Source of the DNA: Salinicoccus halodurans
Lineage (GTDB): Bacteria; Bacillota; Bacilli; Staphylococcales; Salinicoccaceae
Assembly: GCF_900114445.1 (NCBI RefSeq)
Contig: NZ_FOTB01000003.1
Span: 248,001-312,000, forward strand
Length of the DNA: 64,000 bases
Direction: 5' to 3'
Part shown: one piece after another, positions 1 to 8,524 of the stretch
Numbering within the stretch: position 1 is the stretch's first letter
Layout: each line of letters starts with the position of its first letter
The notes under the pieces: model-generated
Seen by the model: only the letters and a program-made list of their open reading frames with translations
Database searches by the model: none
Told to the model about the DNA's origin: nothing
Made by a program: the position numbers and the translations under genes

Positions 1-1
1 T

Positions 2-445
2 GGTGAAACTTTTCTGCAGGCTCAGGAAAAGCATAATTTGAATGTTCTATATCTGATCAGTCATGCTCAGATCGAGACAGGTAATGGCAAGTCCTCACTT
101 GCCCGGGGGATTGAAGTGGAAGATGGCACATACTACAATTTCTTCGGTATAGGTGCTTTTGATAAAAAAGCTGTGTCAGAAGGGTCGAGCTATGCAGCGA
201 AATCAGGCTGGTCTTCCCCGGAGAAAGCGATTATGGGAGGTGCCAGATTCATAAGTGAAAATTATGTTTCAAAAGGTCAGAATACACTTTATGCGATGCG
301 GTGGAATCCGGAAAATCCCGGCAGCCACCTGTATGCAACCGACATTCAATGGGCAGAGAAAATTGGGAGTATCATAGAAGGCCATTATAATGCACATGAT
401 ATTACAGTAAATGAATTCCATAAAAATTATTATACTGAAGAATAA
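2..445 (+). CDS. N-acetylglucosaminidase domain protein (3' part)
   Basis: The open frame runs in from the left edge, so the N-terminus lies outside the window and only about 147 residues are seen. They form the end of a bacterial endo-beta-N-acetylglucosaminidase domain (GH73-like, as in Atl/SagB/LytD), which cuts the glycan strands of peptidoglycan outside the membrane. The motif SHAQIETGNGKS carries the likely catalytic Glu, and the later segments YNFFGIGAFD and WSSPEKAIMGGARFI are typical of the fold. The domain reaches the C-terminus with no SH3 or LysM repeat after it, as in SagB-type enzymes. The ttg at 38 is internal. Whether signal, anchor or amidase domains precede it cannot be seen. 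Confidence 0.85.
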   Translation, partial: GETFLQAQEKHNLNVLYLISHAQIETGNGKSSLARGIEVEDGTYYNFFGIGAFDKKAVSEGSSYAAKSGWSSPEKAIMGGARFISENYVSKGQNTLYAMRWNPENPGSHLYATDIQWAEKIGSIIEGHYNAHDITVNEFHKNYYTEE

Positions 446-450
446 GAAAA

Positions 451-530
451 AGCACTCCGGATTCTGGTTCTGCCCCTGGGTATACTGCTAATGTCAGTAT
501 ATTCGGGGGCGGCCACTATTCCGGGGTGCT
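451..530 (-). terminator. Nested hairpin between glucosaminidase and fdhD
   Basis: The arms AGCACTCCGGA (451-461) and TCCGGGGTGCT (520-530) pair with one G-T. Inside them are GCCCC/GGGGC and the perfect stem ATACTG/CAGTAT (482-487/495-500). Read on the minus strand the hairpin is followed by TTTTTCTTATT, a good intrinsic terminator for fdhD. On the plus strand the tail is weaker, so it may serve both convergent genes. Confidence 0.75.
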
Positions 531-533
531 GTT

Positions 534-1331
534 CTATATTTCAGCATTTTTTTGAACGACTCTCCATGGATGGCTGTATATATTGAATGAGTCTCCTCTG
601 ATAAAACCAATCGCGGTAATATTCAAATCTTCTGCAAGTCTGATGGCAAGATCTGTAGGAGCGGACTTGCTTAATACAATGCCGACACCTATCTTGGCAG
701 CTTTTGTCAGTACTTCTGAAGATATCCGTCCACTGAATACCAATACTTTGTCATTGACCGGAATCCGGTTTTCGATGCAGTAACCGTATAGTTTGTCGAG
801 GGCGTTATGTCTTCCGATATCACCGCGGTGTACAATCACTTCTTCAGGTGTGCCGAGACTGGCGTTATGAATCCCACCGGTCTCTTTGAAAATCGTGCTA
901 GTGTCCTGCATATCTCTCATCAATGTTGTGCACTGTTCAGGTGTGATCGTCGTTTTGGACATAGATACTTTGGCAGTATCGACATCGCTTTGAAAATAGA
1001 ATTGACGACTCTTCCCGCAGCAGGAACCGAGTATCCTTTTCGAATATGTGAAATGATCGGTTGATATATCGCTGTTCAGATTTATGTGACAGAAGCCGCC
1101 ATGATCATCCAGGTTCATCGATTTAATGTCACTGTATTTCCGGATTGCGCCCTCTGAAGCCAGGAAGCCCATGATGAGTTCCTCCAAATGGTCAGGTGAG
1201 CATACAAGCGTTGCAAATTCTACATCATTTATATAAAGTGTCAGAGGAAATTCTTCAGCAATTGCATCGTTCGTCTCTTCGAATGCACCGCTGTCATATC
1301 TGACGATTTTTCGTTTCGAAGTGATTTTCAA
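534..1331 (-). CDS. fdhD: FdhD, formate dehydrogenase accessory sulfurtransferase
   Basis: FdhD takes sulfur from a cysteine desulfurase and passes it to the molybdenum cofactor of formate dehydrogenases. The 265-residue protein has the full fold: an EFPLTLYINDVEF start, a LGSCCGKSRQFYF segment with the paired cysteines in the staphylococcal arrangement, the GGIHNA motif, and GDIGRHNALDKLYG followed by FSGRISSEVLTKAA in the C-terminal half. The start is a TTG behind AAGGTGGG on the minus strand. It is transcribed away from the molybdoenzyme gene at 2803, its obvious client, so the two share the 1332-1483 intergenic region. Confidence 0.95.
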   Translation of the reverse strand: MKITSKRKIVRYDSGAFEETNDAIAEEFPLTLYINDVEFATLVCSPDHLEELIMGFLASEGAIRKYSDIKSMNLDDHGGFCHINLNSDISTDHFTYSKRILGSCCGKSRQFYFQSDVDTAKVSMSKTTITPEQCTTLMRDMQDTSTIFKETGGIHNASLGTPEEVIVHRGDIGRHNALDKLYGYCIENRIPVNDKVLVFSGRISSEVLTKAAKIGVGIVLSKSAPTDLAIRLAEDLNITAIGFIRGDSFNIYSHPWRVVQKNAEI

Positions 1332-1356
1332 AAAATACCCACCTTTCCAGGTTGAT

Positions 1357-1387
1357 TATATTGAAAGGGTTTTATTTATTCAATATA
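1357..1387. repeat. Inverted repeat in the fdhD/MFS divergent promoter region
   Basis: Perfect 9-base arms TATATTGAA (1357-1365) and TTCAATATA (1379-1387) are separated by 13 bases, between the divergent fdhD and MFS genes. The position fits an operator acting on one or both; the binding protein is unknown. Confidence 0.5.
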
Positions 1388-1402
1388 ATAATTATTAATT
1401 CA

Positions 1403-1432
1403 TTGCATAGCATTTAACCGCGCATATATTAT
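1403..1432 (+). promoter_or_regulatory. Candidate sigma-A promoter of the MFS-formate dehydrogenase unit
   Basis: TTGCAT (1403-1408) is followed by TATATT (1425-1430) at 16 bases, or by TATTAT (1427-1432) at 18. A small hairpin ATTGGC/GCCAAT (1446-1460) lies between this and the ribosome binding site AGGGGGAAA. Confidence 0.5.
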
Positions 1433-1483
1433 AGCATGATTAGGGATTGGCTTTGCCAATAATTAAACTAGGGGGAAACTGAT

Positions 1484-2773
1484 TTGAAAACAAAGAAAAA
1501 TCGTTGGTTGATTGCATTGGCAGGAGTAGGGATACATATTTCCATAGGTTCAGTGTATGCGTGGAGCGTGTTTACGGTGCCGCTGCAGTCTGAGCTTGGC
1601 TGGAGCCTCAGCAATGTCTCTTTTACATTCAGTCTGGCAATTTTATTCCTGGGTCTATCAGCAGCATTCATGGGGCATTTTGTAGAAGCTAAAGGTCCGA
1701 GAATATCGGGTCTGGTTTCGACATTGTTCTTCGCTTCCGGCATGGCAGTGGCCGGTCTGGCAGTACAGCTGGAAAGTCTTATACTGCTGTACTTCGGTTA
1801 TGGGGTGCTCGGGGGAATCGGCCTTGGAATCGGGTATATCACGCCTGTTTCAACTTTGGTAAAATGGTTCCCCGACCGCCGCGGCATGGCAACAGGTCTT
1901 GCAATCATGGGATTCGGTTTTGCAGCAATGCTTGCCAGCCCGGCAATGGAGTGGCTGATTGTGAATGTAAGCATCGCCGGGACATTTTACATTCTCGCTG
2001 TGATTTACTTTGTTGTAATGATTGCATCAAGTCTCTACTTGGAACGTCCACCCGAAGGATATGAGCCGGAGGGGATGAATCTGGATGAAAAGGTGACTGC
2101 TAAAAAAGACATCGTACAATTGACTGCCAATGAAGCCGTCAGGACAAGACGCTTTTATTTCCTGTGGTCCATGTTATTTTTGAACGTGACATGCGGCATC
2201 GCAATACTTGCTGTAGCGAGCCCGATGGCACAGGAGATTGCCGGATTGTCTGCAGGAGCGGCGGCTGTGATGGTGGGCATCATGGGAGTGTTCAACGGCG
2301 GCGGCCGCCTGGTGTGGGCGTCCATTTCCGATTATATCGGCAGGCCCAATCTGTACTCTCTCTTTTTCATAATACAGATTGCGTTGTTTCTGCTGCTGCC
2401 TTCAGTAAGCCATGCACTTGTATTCCAGGCTATGCTGTTTGTCATCATCTCCTGCTACGGTGGCGGATTTTCTGCGATCCCGGCGTATATTGGAGACATT
2501 TTCGGTACAAAACAGCTTGGCGCCATCCATGGCTATATACTGACAGCCTGGGCGGCTGCAGGCCTCGTCGGTCCATTTATATCTTCGACAGTTTATGAAG
2601 CAACACAAAGCTATACATTGACTTTATATATATTCGGGGCATTATTTATAGCTGCATTGGCCATATCAATATTAATCAGAGGAGATATCAGGAAAATCGA
2701 AGCCGACGCTGAATTTAAGGCAAGAAAGGAAGCTCGTGGAGAGTTGATAAAGCAAGGCGTTGAGGTACAATAG
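1484..2773 (+). CDS. OFA-family MFS transporter (formate/oxalate type)
   Basis: A 429-residue, 12-helix major facilitator of the oxalate/formate antiporter (OFA) family. The N-terminus reads WLIALAGVGIHISIGSVYAWSVF, the family signature in helix 1. Loop 2-3 carries GHFVEAKGPR in place of the usual MFS motif, and helix 8-9 carries GGGRLVWASISDYIGR. The TTG start at 1484 follows AGGGGGAAA. The stop lies 29 bases before the molybdoenzyme gene, so the two are probably one transcript, and formate import or exchange is the natural reading. OFA members also carry other small carboxylates, so the substrate is inferred from context. Confidence 0.88.
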   Translation: MKTKKNRWLIALAGVGIHISIGSVYAWSVFTVPLQSELGWSLSNVSFTFSLAILFLGLSAAFMGHFVEAKGPRISGLVSTLFFASGMAVAGLAVQLESLILLYFGYGVLGGIGLGIGYITPVSTLVKWFPDRRGMATGLAIMGFGFAAMLASPAMEWLIVNVSIAGTFYILAVIYFVVMIASSLYLERPPEGYEPEGMNLDEKVTAKKDIVQLTANEAVRTRRFYFLWSMLFLNVTCGIAILAVASPMAQEIAGLSAGAAAVMVGIMGVFNGGGRLVWASISDYIGRPNLYSLFFIIQIALFLLLPSVSHALVFQAMLFVIISCYGGGFSAIPAYIGDIFGTKQLGAIHGYILTAWAAAGLVGPFISSTVYEATQSYTLTLYIFGALFIAALAISILIRGDIRKIEADAEFKARKEARGELIKQGVEVQ

Positions 2774-2802
2774 AAGTATAATATTGATAAGGAAGTGTGA
2801 GT

Positions 2803-5160
2803 ATGGGAAAGACGCTTCATCCAGGACCAATGAGCAAAACGAAAAGATGGGATCCGAGCCTGTGGGCAAGTCCGGTGCCGTTCGGATTGACCAAGGTAAA
2901 GCCCCGCCATATCAGGGATACTGCCAAAATCGCGTGGGATAATAAAGATAATTTAAACTATGCAAAAAATATTATTACCAAAGGTGTCTGCGATGGTTGT
3001 GCACTCGGTGTGGGCGGTCTCCAGGATCAGACGCTTAAAGGTCCGCACATGTGTACGACACGTTTCAATGTGCTCAGACTGAATACAGCCCCTCCCATCA
3101 AACCCGAAATACTGCATCAGGATATCGATGGACTGCGTAAACTTTCCAGCCGTGAACTGAGAGAGCTTGGACGTATTCCTTATCCGATGATGCGTCGTAA
3201 GGGAGACCGTAAATTCATTCGTATTTCATGGGATGAAGCAATGGATAAAATTGCAGAGAAGATGAAAGTACTGAATCCCAAACAATACGCTTTCTATCTG
3301 ACGAGCCGCGGAATTACGAATGAGTCATATTATACTGCAGCAAAAGTATCCAGGTTTTTAGGCACGAACAATATCGATAATGCATCAAGGATATGCCACT
3401 CACCGAGTAAAACTGCAATGAAACGTTCTGTGGGTGTTGGCGCGTCAACCTGCAACTATCAAGACTGGATGGGTACGGACGTCCTCGTATTCTGGGGCAG
3501 TGTCGCAGCGAACTCAAGTCCGGTCTCGACTAAGTACATGATGGAGGCAAAGAAGCGGGGCACTAAAATTATCGTCATCAATCCGTATAAAGAACCTTCT
3601 ATGGAGAAGTACTGGGTGCCTTCAGTCACGGAATCCGCGCTGTTCGGTACTAAAATCGCGGATGACTTCTATGAAGTGAACATCGGAGGAGACATTGCAA
3701 TGATGCATGGCATCATGAAACGCTGGTTTGAGATGGAAAAGGATCAGAAAGGCTCTGCAATTAATCACGAGTTCGTACGTGCTCATGTAAACAACTACGA
3801 GGAACTGAAAGATACGGTAGATCGCCAGTCATGGCAGGAGATCGAGAAATCTTCAGGCATCGGGCGCGCACGTATCAGTGAACTTGCCGAACTCATGGCC
3901 AAATCCCAAAATGGTGTGATGGTCTGGGCGCTGGGACTGACAATGCACAAACATGCAACGGATAATATTTCACAAGTGTGCAACCTGTCACTCCTGAGAG
4001 GATGGCTGGGAAGAAAATATAATGGACTGATGCCGCTTCGCGGACATTCAAGTGTTCAGGGTTCCGGAGAAATGGGTGCAGATCCATTCGTACTTCCGGG
4101 TGGGGATTATGACGAAGCAAACCGCGAGAGAATTGAAAAGGTCTGGAACTTCAAGCTGCCTGAATGGCCGGGGGATTCCGTCGGTATTACAATAGAAAAT
4201 GCCATGCTTCCTGAAGATAACGAGCGTAAACTGAAACTTTATTATATGTCGGGCGGTAACTTCCTGGAGACGATGCCGGATCCGGATTTCGTTGCTGAAG
4301 CATTATCTTCCCTGGAAATCCGAGTACATCAGGATATCATTTTAAATACTTCAACTTTATTGGATGCAGAAGAAACCGTAATTGTACTTCCTGCTAAAAC
4401 ACGTTATGAACAGGATGGCGGCGGCTTATCCACTTCTACGGAACGCATGATTTATTTCTCTCCTGAAATTGAAGGGAATCGCAATCGTATTAAAGAAGCG
4501 CGGAGTGAGTGGCAGATATATGTAGACCTTGCCAGACGTGTAAAGCCGGATGACGCGCATCTGGCTGAATTCAATTCCGGACAGGAAATACGGGAGGAGA
4601 TTGCGAAAGCCAACCCGCAGTATGACGGTGTGCAGCATCTTAAAAAGTCCGGAGACGTCTACCAATATGGAGGTGCGTGGCTGTGTGAAGATGGTATCTG
4701 TCCGACTCCGGATGGCAGGGCGAACCTGATCAGTATTGATATTCCGGACAACAACAGAAAAGCCGGCGAATTCAAATTGCTGATGAGACGCGGGAAGCAA
4801 TTCAACTCCATGGTTTACGGAGATAATGATGCATTCAATGAAATGGGCCGATATGATGCACTGATCAATGAAAAAGATGCGAAGGATCAGGGAATACAGG
4901 AAGGCGAACCGATTGTTATCTATAACGTGAATGGTGTATTCCAGGGATTTGCAAGAATAGCGGATATTAAAGCTGGGAACATCGGCATCCAGTTCCCTGA
5001 GGGGAACTATCTGGTACCTAAAGGGATTTATGAGAACTTTGCAGAAATGCCGGATTATACGGTAGATGTGAAGCTGGAGAAAGCGGATCATTTCAACGCT
5101 AACAAAGACAGGCAATACTACGAGAAACCAGTGGCGGATCTTGAAGATAATCCAAACTAA
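2803..5160 (+). CDS. Formate-dehydrogenase-like molybdopterin oxidoreductase (FdhF/YdeP family)
   Basis: A 785-residue alpha-type subunit of the molybdopterin-bis-guanine-dinucleotide oxidoreductases. GVCDGCALGVGG followed by HMCTTRFN provides three cysteines for an iron-sulfur cluster. NASRICHSPSK puts a Cys at the place of the Sec/Cys molybdenum ligand, followed by the Asn/Ser-rich cofactor site VFWGSVAANSSP. The C-terminal molydopterin-binding domain begins near FKLLMRRGKQFNSM. There is no N-terminal 2Fe-2S/ferredoxin extension like that of the long staphylococcal FdhF (about 980 residues). The ATG at 2803 has AAGGAA eight bases upstream; the GTG six bases earlier would sit too close to it. 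No electron-transfer subunit gene is adjacent. Formate is the likely but unproven substrate. Confidence 0.85.
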   Translation: MGKTLHPGPMSKTKRWDPSLWASPVPFGLTKVKPRHIRDTAKIAWDNKDNLNYAKNIITKGVCDGCALGVGGLQDQTLKGPHMCTTRFNVLRLNTAPPIKPEILHQDIDGLRKLSSRELRELGRIPYPMMRRKGDRKFIRISWDEAMDKIAEKMKVLNPKQYAFYLTSRGITNESYYTAAKVSRFLGTNNIDNASRICHSPSKTAMKRSVGVGASTCNYQDWMGTDVLVFWGSVAANSSPVSTKYMMEAKKRGTKIIVINPYKEPSMEKYWVPSVTESALFGTKIADDFYEVNIGGDIAMMHGIMKRWFEMEKDQKGSAINHEFVRAHVNNYEELKDTVDRQSWQEIEKSSGIGRARISELAELMAKSQNGVMVWALGLTMHKHATDNISQVCNLSLLRGWLGRKYNGLMPLRGHSSVQGSGEMGADPFVLPGGDYDEANRERIEKVWNFKLPEWPGDSVGITIENAMLPEDNERKLKLYYMSGGNFLETMPDPDFVAEALSSLEIRVHQDIILNTSTLLDAEETVIVLPAKTRYEQDGGGLSTSTERMIYFSPEIEGNRNRIKEARSEWQIYVDLARRVKPDDAHLAEFNSGQEIREEIAKANPQYDGVQHLKKSGDVYQYGGAWLCEDGICPTPDGRANLISIDIPDNNRKAGEFKLLMRRGKQFNSMVYGDNDAFNEMGRYDALINEKDAKDQGIQEGEPIVIYNVNGVFQGFARIADIKAGNIGIQFPEGNYLVPKGIYENFAEMPDYTVDVKLEKADHFNANKDRQYYEKPVADLEDNPN

Positions 5161-5172
5161 TTACTGGCAGTC

Positions 5173-5202
5173 AGCCGGCTCCTCGGGGCCGGTTTCTATT
5201 TT
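5173..5202 (+). terminator. Terminator after the formate-dehydrogenase-like gene
   Basis: AGCCGGCT (5173-5180) pairs with GGCCGGTT (5187-5194), including G-T pairs, and is followed by TCTATTTT. Confidence 0.7.
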
Positions 5203-5237
5203 CCGTTTGAATATTACGATTCGAAGTATTCAAACGG
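5203..5237. repeat. 11-base inverted repeat upstream of the SNF symporter
   Basis: Perfect arms CCGTTTGAATA (5203-5213) and TATTCAAACGG (5227-5237) flank 13 bases that hold a further ATTCGAA palindrome core. It lies 68 bases upstream of the symporter start, where an operator or a leader hairpin could act. It is not followed by a T-run, so it is unlikely to be a second terminator. Confidence 0.5.
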
Positions 5238-5304
5238 GTAGTCATTGTGCTACGATATTAAAAAGTCTGAAAATAAACGACGTAAAATAAAAAGGAGAAA
5301 TATT

Positions 5305-6645
5305 ATGGAAAGATCACAGTGGGGGAGTAAGTTAGGGTTCGTACTGGCTGCAGCAGGTTCTGCGATTGGCCTGGGAGCACTTTGGCGTTTCCCGTATATG
5401 ACAGCGGAACATGGCGGCGGTGCATTTCTTCTTGTATTCTTGATTCTTACTTTATTTGTCGGAATGCCGCTGTTGCTCTCTGAATTTGTAATCGGGCGGG
5501 CAAGTCAGCGAAACCCAATCGAAGGATTTGAGTATTTAGGAAATAAAAAAGCATATAGGATATTTGGCTGGCTCGGAAATATTGCCGTATTCCTGCTGCT
5601 GTCCTTCTACAGTGTTATCGGCGGGTGGATACTCATCTATATGATTGTAGCTGTGGGAGAGATGGTAAACCTCATACAGCTGGATAATTACGGTTCAGCT
5701 TTTGAAATGATTATTGCAAATCCTCTTTATGTATTAGTAGCTCAGGCGGCATTTATATTCCTGACTGCATTTATCGTAGCGCAAGGGGTTCAAAAAGGAT
5801 TAGAACGTGCATCAAAAATAATGATGCCATTGCTCTTTGGGTTATTCCTTATTGTCATCATCCGTTCAGTGACTCTGCCCGGTGCAATGGAAGGGATTAA
5901 ATTTTTCCTCACACCAGATTTTTCGCTAATCAGTTCAGAAGGAATTCTCTATGCACTGGGGCAATCATTTTTTGCATTGAGTATTGGTGCAACTACGATG
6001 ATTACATATGCATCCTACCTGGGCAAAGAACAGAATTTAACACAATCCGCACTTTCCATCGTTATAATGAACGTTACAATTTCAATAATGGCAGGCCTGG
6101 CGATATTCCCGGCGATTGCATCATTAAACATGGAGGCCGCGGAAGGTCCTGGACTAATATTTATAGTGCTTCCGCAAGTATTCGCTGAAATTCCACTGGG
6201 AATGCTCTTCTATATTTTATTCCTGGGTGCATTTTTATTTGCCACACTCACGTCCTCCATATCAATGATTGAAATCAACGTCGCCAACACAATTAAAGGG
6301 AATGAAGGAAAACGCAGAAATATGGCATACCTTTTCGGATTCCTCGTGTTCCTGGCTGGTATCCCTTCAGCACTTTCTTACGGCGTGCTCAGTGATGTCA
6401 TTATATTTGGCCGCTCGATATTTGATAATGTCGATTTCCTGGTCTCCAATATACTATTGCCGACAGGGGCACTTATCTCAACAATATTTGTAGGATATAT
6501 CATCGATCGCCGTATAACGTTGGGACAGCTCAATATTGATGAGAACAGCAAGATGTTTGGGTTGTTCAAGTTCTGGATATTCATGCTTAAGTTTATATTG
6601 CCGATCATCATTCTGATTGTTTTCGGTGTAAGTATCTTTGGCTAA
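5305..6645 (+). CDS. Sodium:neurotransmitter symporter family (SNF) transporter
   Basis: A bacterial SNF (LeuT-fold) secondary transporter of about 446 residues, importing an amino acid or related solute with Na+. The first helix carries the family motif AAAGSAIGLGALWRFPYM, whose unwound Gly and the following WRFPY form the substrate and sodium sites. The rest is a chain of roughly eleven hydrophobic helices ending at FGVSIFG, consistent with the shorter prokaryotic members. The ATG at 5305 has AAAGGAG ten bases upstream; the frame is open 60 bases further back but with no ribosome binding site. It stands alone between two terminators. The substrate cannot be read from sequence. Confidence 0.9.
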   Translation: MERSQWGSKLGFVLAAAGSAIGLGALWRFPYMTAEHGGGAFLLVFLILTLFVGMPLLLSEFVIGRASQRNPIEGFEYLGNKKAYRIFGWLGNIAVFLLLSFYSVIGGWILIYMIVAVGEMVNLIQLDNYGSAFEMIIANPLYVLVAQAAFIFLTAFIVAQGVQKGLERASKIMMPLLFGLFLIVIIRSVTLPGAMEGIKFFLTPDFSLISSEGILYALGQSFFALSIGATTMITYASYLGKEQNLTQSALSIVIMNVTISIMAGLAIFPAIASLNMEAAEGPGLIFIVLPQVFAEIPLGMLFYILFLGAFLFATLTSSISMIEINVANTIKGNEGKRRNMAYLFGFLVFLAGIPSALSYGVLSDVIIFGRSIFDNVDFLVSNILLPTGALISTIFVGYIIDRRITLGQLNIDENSKMFGLFKFWIFMLKFILPIIILIVFGVSIFG

Positions 6646-6652
6646 ATGAGAA

Positions 6653-6691
6653 AAGACGGAAGGATATAACATATATTCTTCCGTCTTTTTT
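6653..6691 (+). terminator. Terminator of the SNF symporter
   Basis: AAGACGGAAG (6653-6662) and CTTCCGTCTT (6678-6687) pair perfectly and run into a T-run. Confidence 0.9.
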
Positions 6692-6692
6692 A

Positions 6693-6721
6693 TTGTTGAA
6701 TAAAGAGAAATAAAGTATAGA
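6693..6721 (+). promoter_or_regulatory. Candidate sigma-A promoter of glnRA
   Basis: TTGTTG (6693-6698), a 17-base spacer and TATAGA (6716-6721) lie just upstream of the GlnR box, which would put the box over the start of transcription. Confidence 0.55.
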
Positions 6722-6730
6722 ATTAAACTA

Positions 6731-6747
6731 TGTAATATTTTCTGACA
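6731..6747 (+). promoter_or_regulatory. GlnR box of glnRA
   Basis: TGTAATATTTTCTGACA fits the GlnR/TnrA consensus TGTNA-N7-TNACA exactly. A second, poorer copy, TGTGG-N8-TTACA, follows at 6771-6788, recalling the paired operators of the B. subtilis glnRA operon. By analogy the operon is shut down by its own GlnR when glutamine is plentiful. Confidence 0.85.
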
Positions 6748-6805
6748 TCGATTAGGAAACCTAAAAAAAATGTGGTAATCTTTTTACATGATTTGAGGTG
6801 GTCGT

Positions 6806-7138
6806 TTGGACAATGATCAATTAAGACGCAACACAGCCGTGTTTCCCATGTCTTCAGCAATGAAACTGACTGGTCTGTCAGCCAGGCAAATCAGGTATTA
6901 CGAATCACTTTCTCTCGTAGTTCCAGAACGCACAGAAGGCAACCACAGACTATTTTCAATGAATGACCTGGATGTTCTGCTGGATATCAAGAACTACATG
7001 GAAAAAGGATTTACCATGAAAAGGATAGGGGAACTTCTTAATGAATCTCAAACAATTGACACCCCGGAAGTACTGAAGCACGTCGAGTATCAAAAGCCAA
7101 TGTTGAACCGTGGCGATTTATCAAGGTTTTTCAAATAA
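6806..7138 (+). CDS. glnR: GlnR, MerR-family repressor of nitrogen assimilation
   Basis: A 110-residue MerR-type regulator. Residues 13-50 form the winged helix-turn-helix, with the family signature LSARQIRYYESLSLV and the wing EGNHRLFSMNDLDVL. In Bacilli GlnR represses glnRA and other nitrogen genes when feedback-inhibited glutamine synthetase stabilises its DNA-binding form through the C-terminal tail. That tail is short here (ending RGDLSRFFK), compared with about 122-135 residues in relatives. The start is a TTG behind GAGGTGG. glnA follows after 18 bases, and a matching operator lies upstream. Confidence 0.95.
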   Translation: MDNDQLRRNTAVFPMSSAMKLTGLSARQIRYYESLSLVVPERTEGNHRLFSMNDLDVLLDIKNYMEKGFTMKRIGELLNESQTIDTPEVLKHVEYQKPMLNRGDLSRFFK

Positions 7139-7156
7139 TAATCAGGAGCGTGAGCT

Positions 7157-8491
7157 ATGAAGAATTTTACCAGAGAAGACATTAAACGTATTGCTGAAGA
7201 GGAAAATGTCAGATACTTACGACTGCAATTCTCCGATATTTTAGGAACGATTAAAAATGTAGAAGTGCCAATCAGTCAGGTTGACAAAGCATTGGACGGA
7301 GAAATGATGTTCGATGGTTCTTCAATAGAAGGCTTCGTGCGTATTGAAGAATCAGATATGTATCTGGTTCCGGACTTGAGTACATGGACCATCTTCCCGT
7401 GGACAGCCGGCAAAGGAAAAGTAGCCAGATTAATCTGTGATATTTATGACGTAGATGGCAAACCATTTGAAGGAGACCCGCGCTCTAACTTGAAGCGTGT
7501 TCTCAAAGAAATGGAAGAGATGGGCTATTCAGCATTTAATCTGGGGCCGGAACCTGAGTTCTTCCTATTCAAGTTAGATGAAAAAGGAAATCCGACAACG
7601 GAGTTAAATGATCAAGGTGGCTATTTCGACCTGGCGCCAACAGACCTGGGTGAAAACTGCCGCCGTGATATTGTACTGGAACTTGAGGATATGGGATTTG
7701 AAATTGAAGCCTCCCACCACGAAGTAGCCCAAGGCCAGCATGAGATTGATTTCAAATATGAAGATGCAATTTCTGCATGTGATAATATCCAGACATTTAA
7801 ACTCGTTGTTAAAACAGTGGCAAGAAAGCACAATCTGCATGCAACATTTATGCCGAAACCTTTATACGGCATTAACGGCAACGGAATGCATTTCAATGTT
7901 TCTCTCTTCAAAGGAAAAGAAAATGCATTCTATGATGAAAATGATGAAATTGGACTCAGTCAGGATATGAGATACTTCATGGCAGGTATTTTAAAACATG
8001 CGAGAGGATTCACAGCAATTTGTAATCCATTGGTGAACTCCTATAAACGTCTGGTGCCGGGTTATGAAGCGCCGAGCTATATCGCCTGGAGTGGCAAGAA
8101 CCGTTCGCCATTGCTCAGAATACCAAGCTCCCGCGGTCTTTCAACGCGTGCAGAAGTGAGGTCGGTCGATCCATCTGCCAATCCTTACCTGGCTCTTGCA
8201 GCCATCCTGATGGCGGGATTAGAAGGTATAAAGCATAGAACCGACCTGCCTTCACCGGTGAATGAAAATATTTATGAAATGACGCGTGAAGAGCGTGAAG
8301 CTGTAGGGGTGGAAGATCTCCCGTCCACACTCTACACTGCCCTGAAGGCACTCAGAGAAGATAGAGTCATCCAGGATGCACTTGGGCCCCATATATACAG
8401 ACAGTTCCACGGCAATAAGAGCGTGGAGTGGGATATGTACCGTTCTCAAGTATCAGAATGGGAAATCAATCAGTATCTTAATCAATACTAA
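7157..8491 (+). CDS. glnA: Glutamine synthetase, type I-alpha
   Basis: Makes glutamine from glutamate, ammonia and ATP. The 444-residue protein has the beta-grasp N-domain and the catalytic barrel with [20 protein letters not shown] and [22 protein letters not shown] contains the Arg used by I-alpha enzymes for direct feedback inhibition by glutamine. The I-beta insertion and adenylylation loop are absent, as expected for this class. Besides catalysis, feedback-inhibited GlnA is known in Bacilli to activate GlnR, so the glnR-glnA pair forms a self-regulating unit. It has the ribosome binding site AGGAGCG and ends at a strong terminator. Confidence 0.98.
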   Translation: MKNFTREDIKRIAEEENVRYLRLQFSDILGTIKNVEVPISQVDKALDGEMMFDGSSIEGFVRIEESDMYLVPDLSTWTIFPWTAGKGKVARLICDIYDVDGKPFEGDPRSNLKRVLKEMEEMGYSAFNLGPEPEFFLFKLDEKGNPTTELNDQGGYFDLAPTDLGENCRRDIVLELEDMGFEIEASHHEVAQGQHEIDFKYEDAISACDNIQTFKLVVKTVARKHNLHATFMPKPLYGINGNGMHFNVSLFKGKENAFYDENDEIGLSQDMRYFMAGILKHARGFTAICNPLVNSYKRLVPGYEAPSYIAWSGKNRSPLLRIPSSRGLSTRAEVRSVDPSANPYLALAAILMAGLEGIKHRTDLPSPVNENIYEMTREEREAVGVEDLPSTLYTALKALREDRVIQDALGPHIYRQFHGNKSVEWDMYRSQVSEWEINQYLNQY

Positions 8492-8524
8492 AATAACGTC
8501 CGGGAAATCCCCCGGACGTTATTT
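8491..8524. terminator. Bidirectional terminator glnA / DUF4129 operon
   Basis: A perfect 14-base stem, AAATAACGTCCGGG (8491-8504) and CCCGGACGTTATTT (8511-8524), sits between the convergent stops and has A/T-rich ends on both strands. Confidence 0.9.

Noticed and set aside
4426-5115. 229-residue frame antisense to the molybdoenzyme gene
   Set aside because: Shadow of a well-supported oxidoreductase; no ribosome binding site, no recognisable domain.
6771-6788. Second GlnR box
   Set aside because: The half-sites TGTGG and TTACA are eight rather than seven bases apart and the first is imperfect; mentioned with the main box but not called as a separate site.
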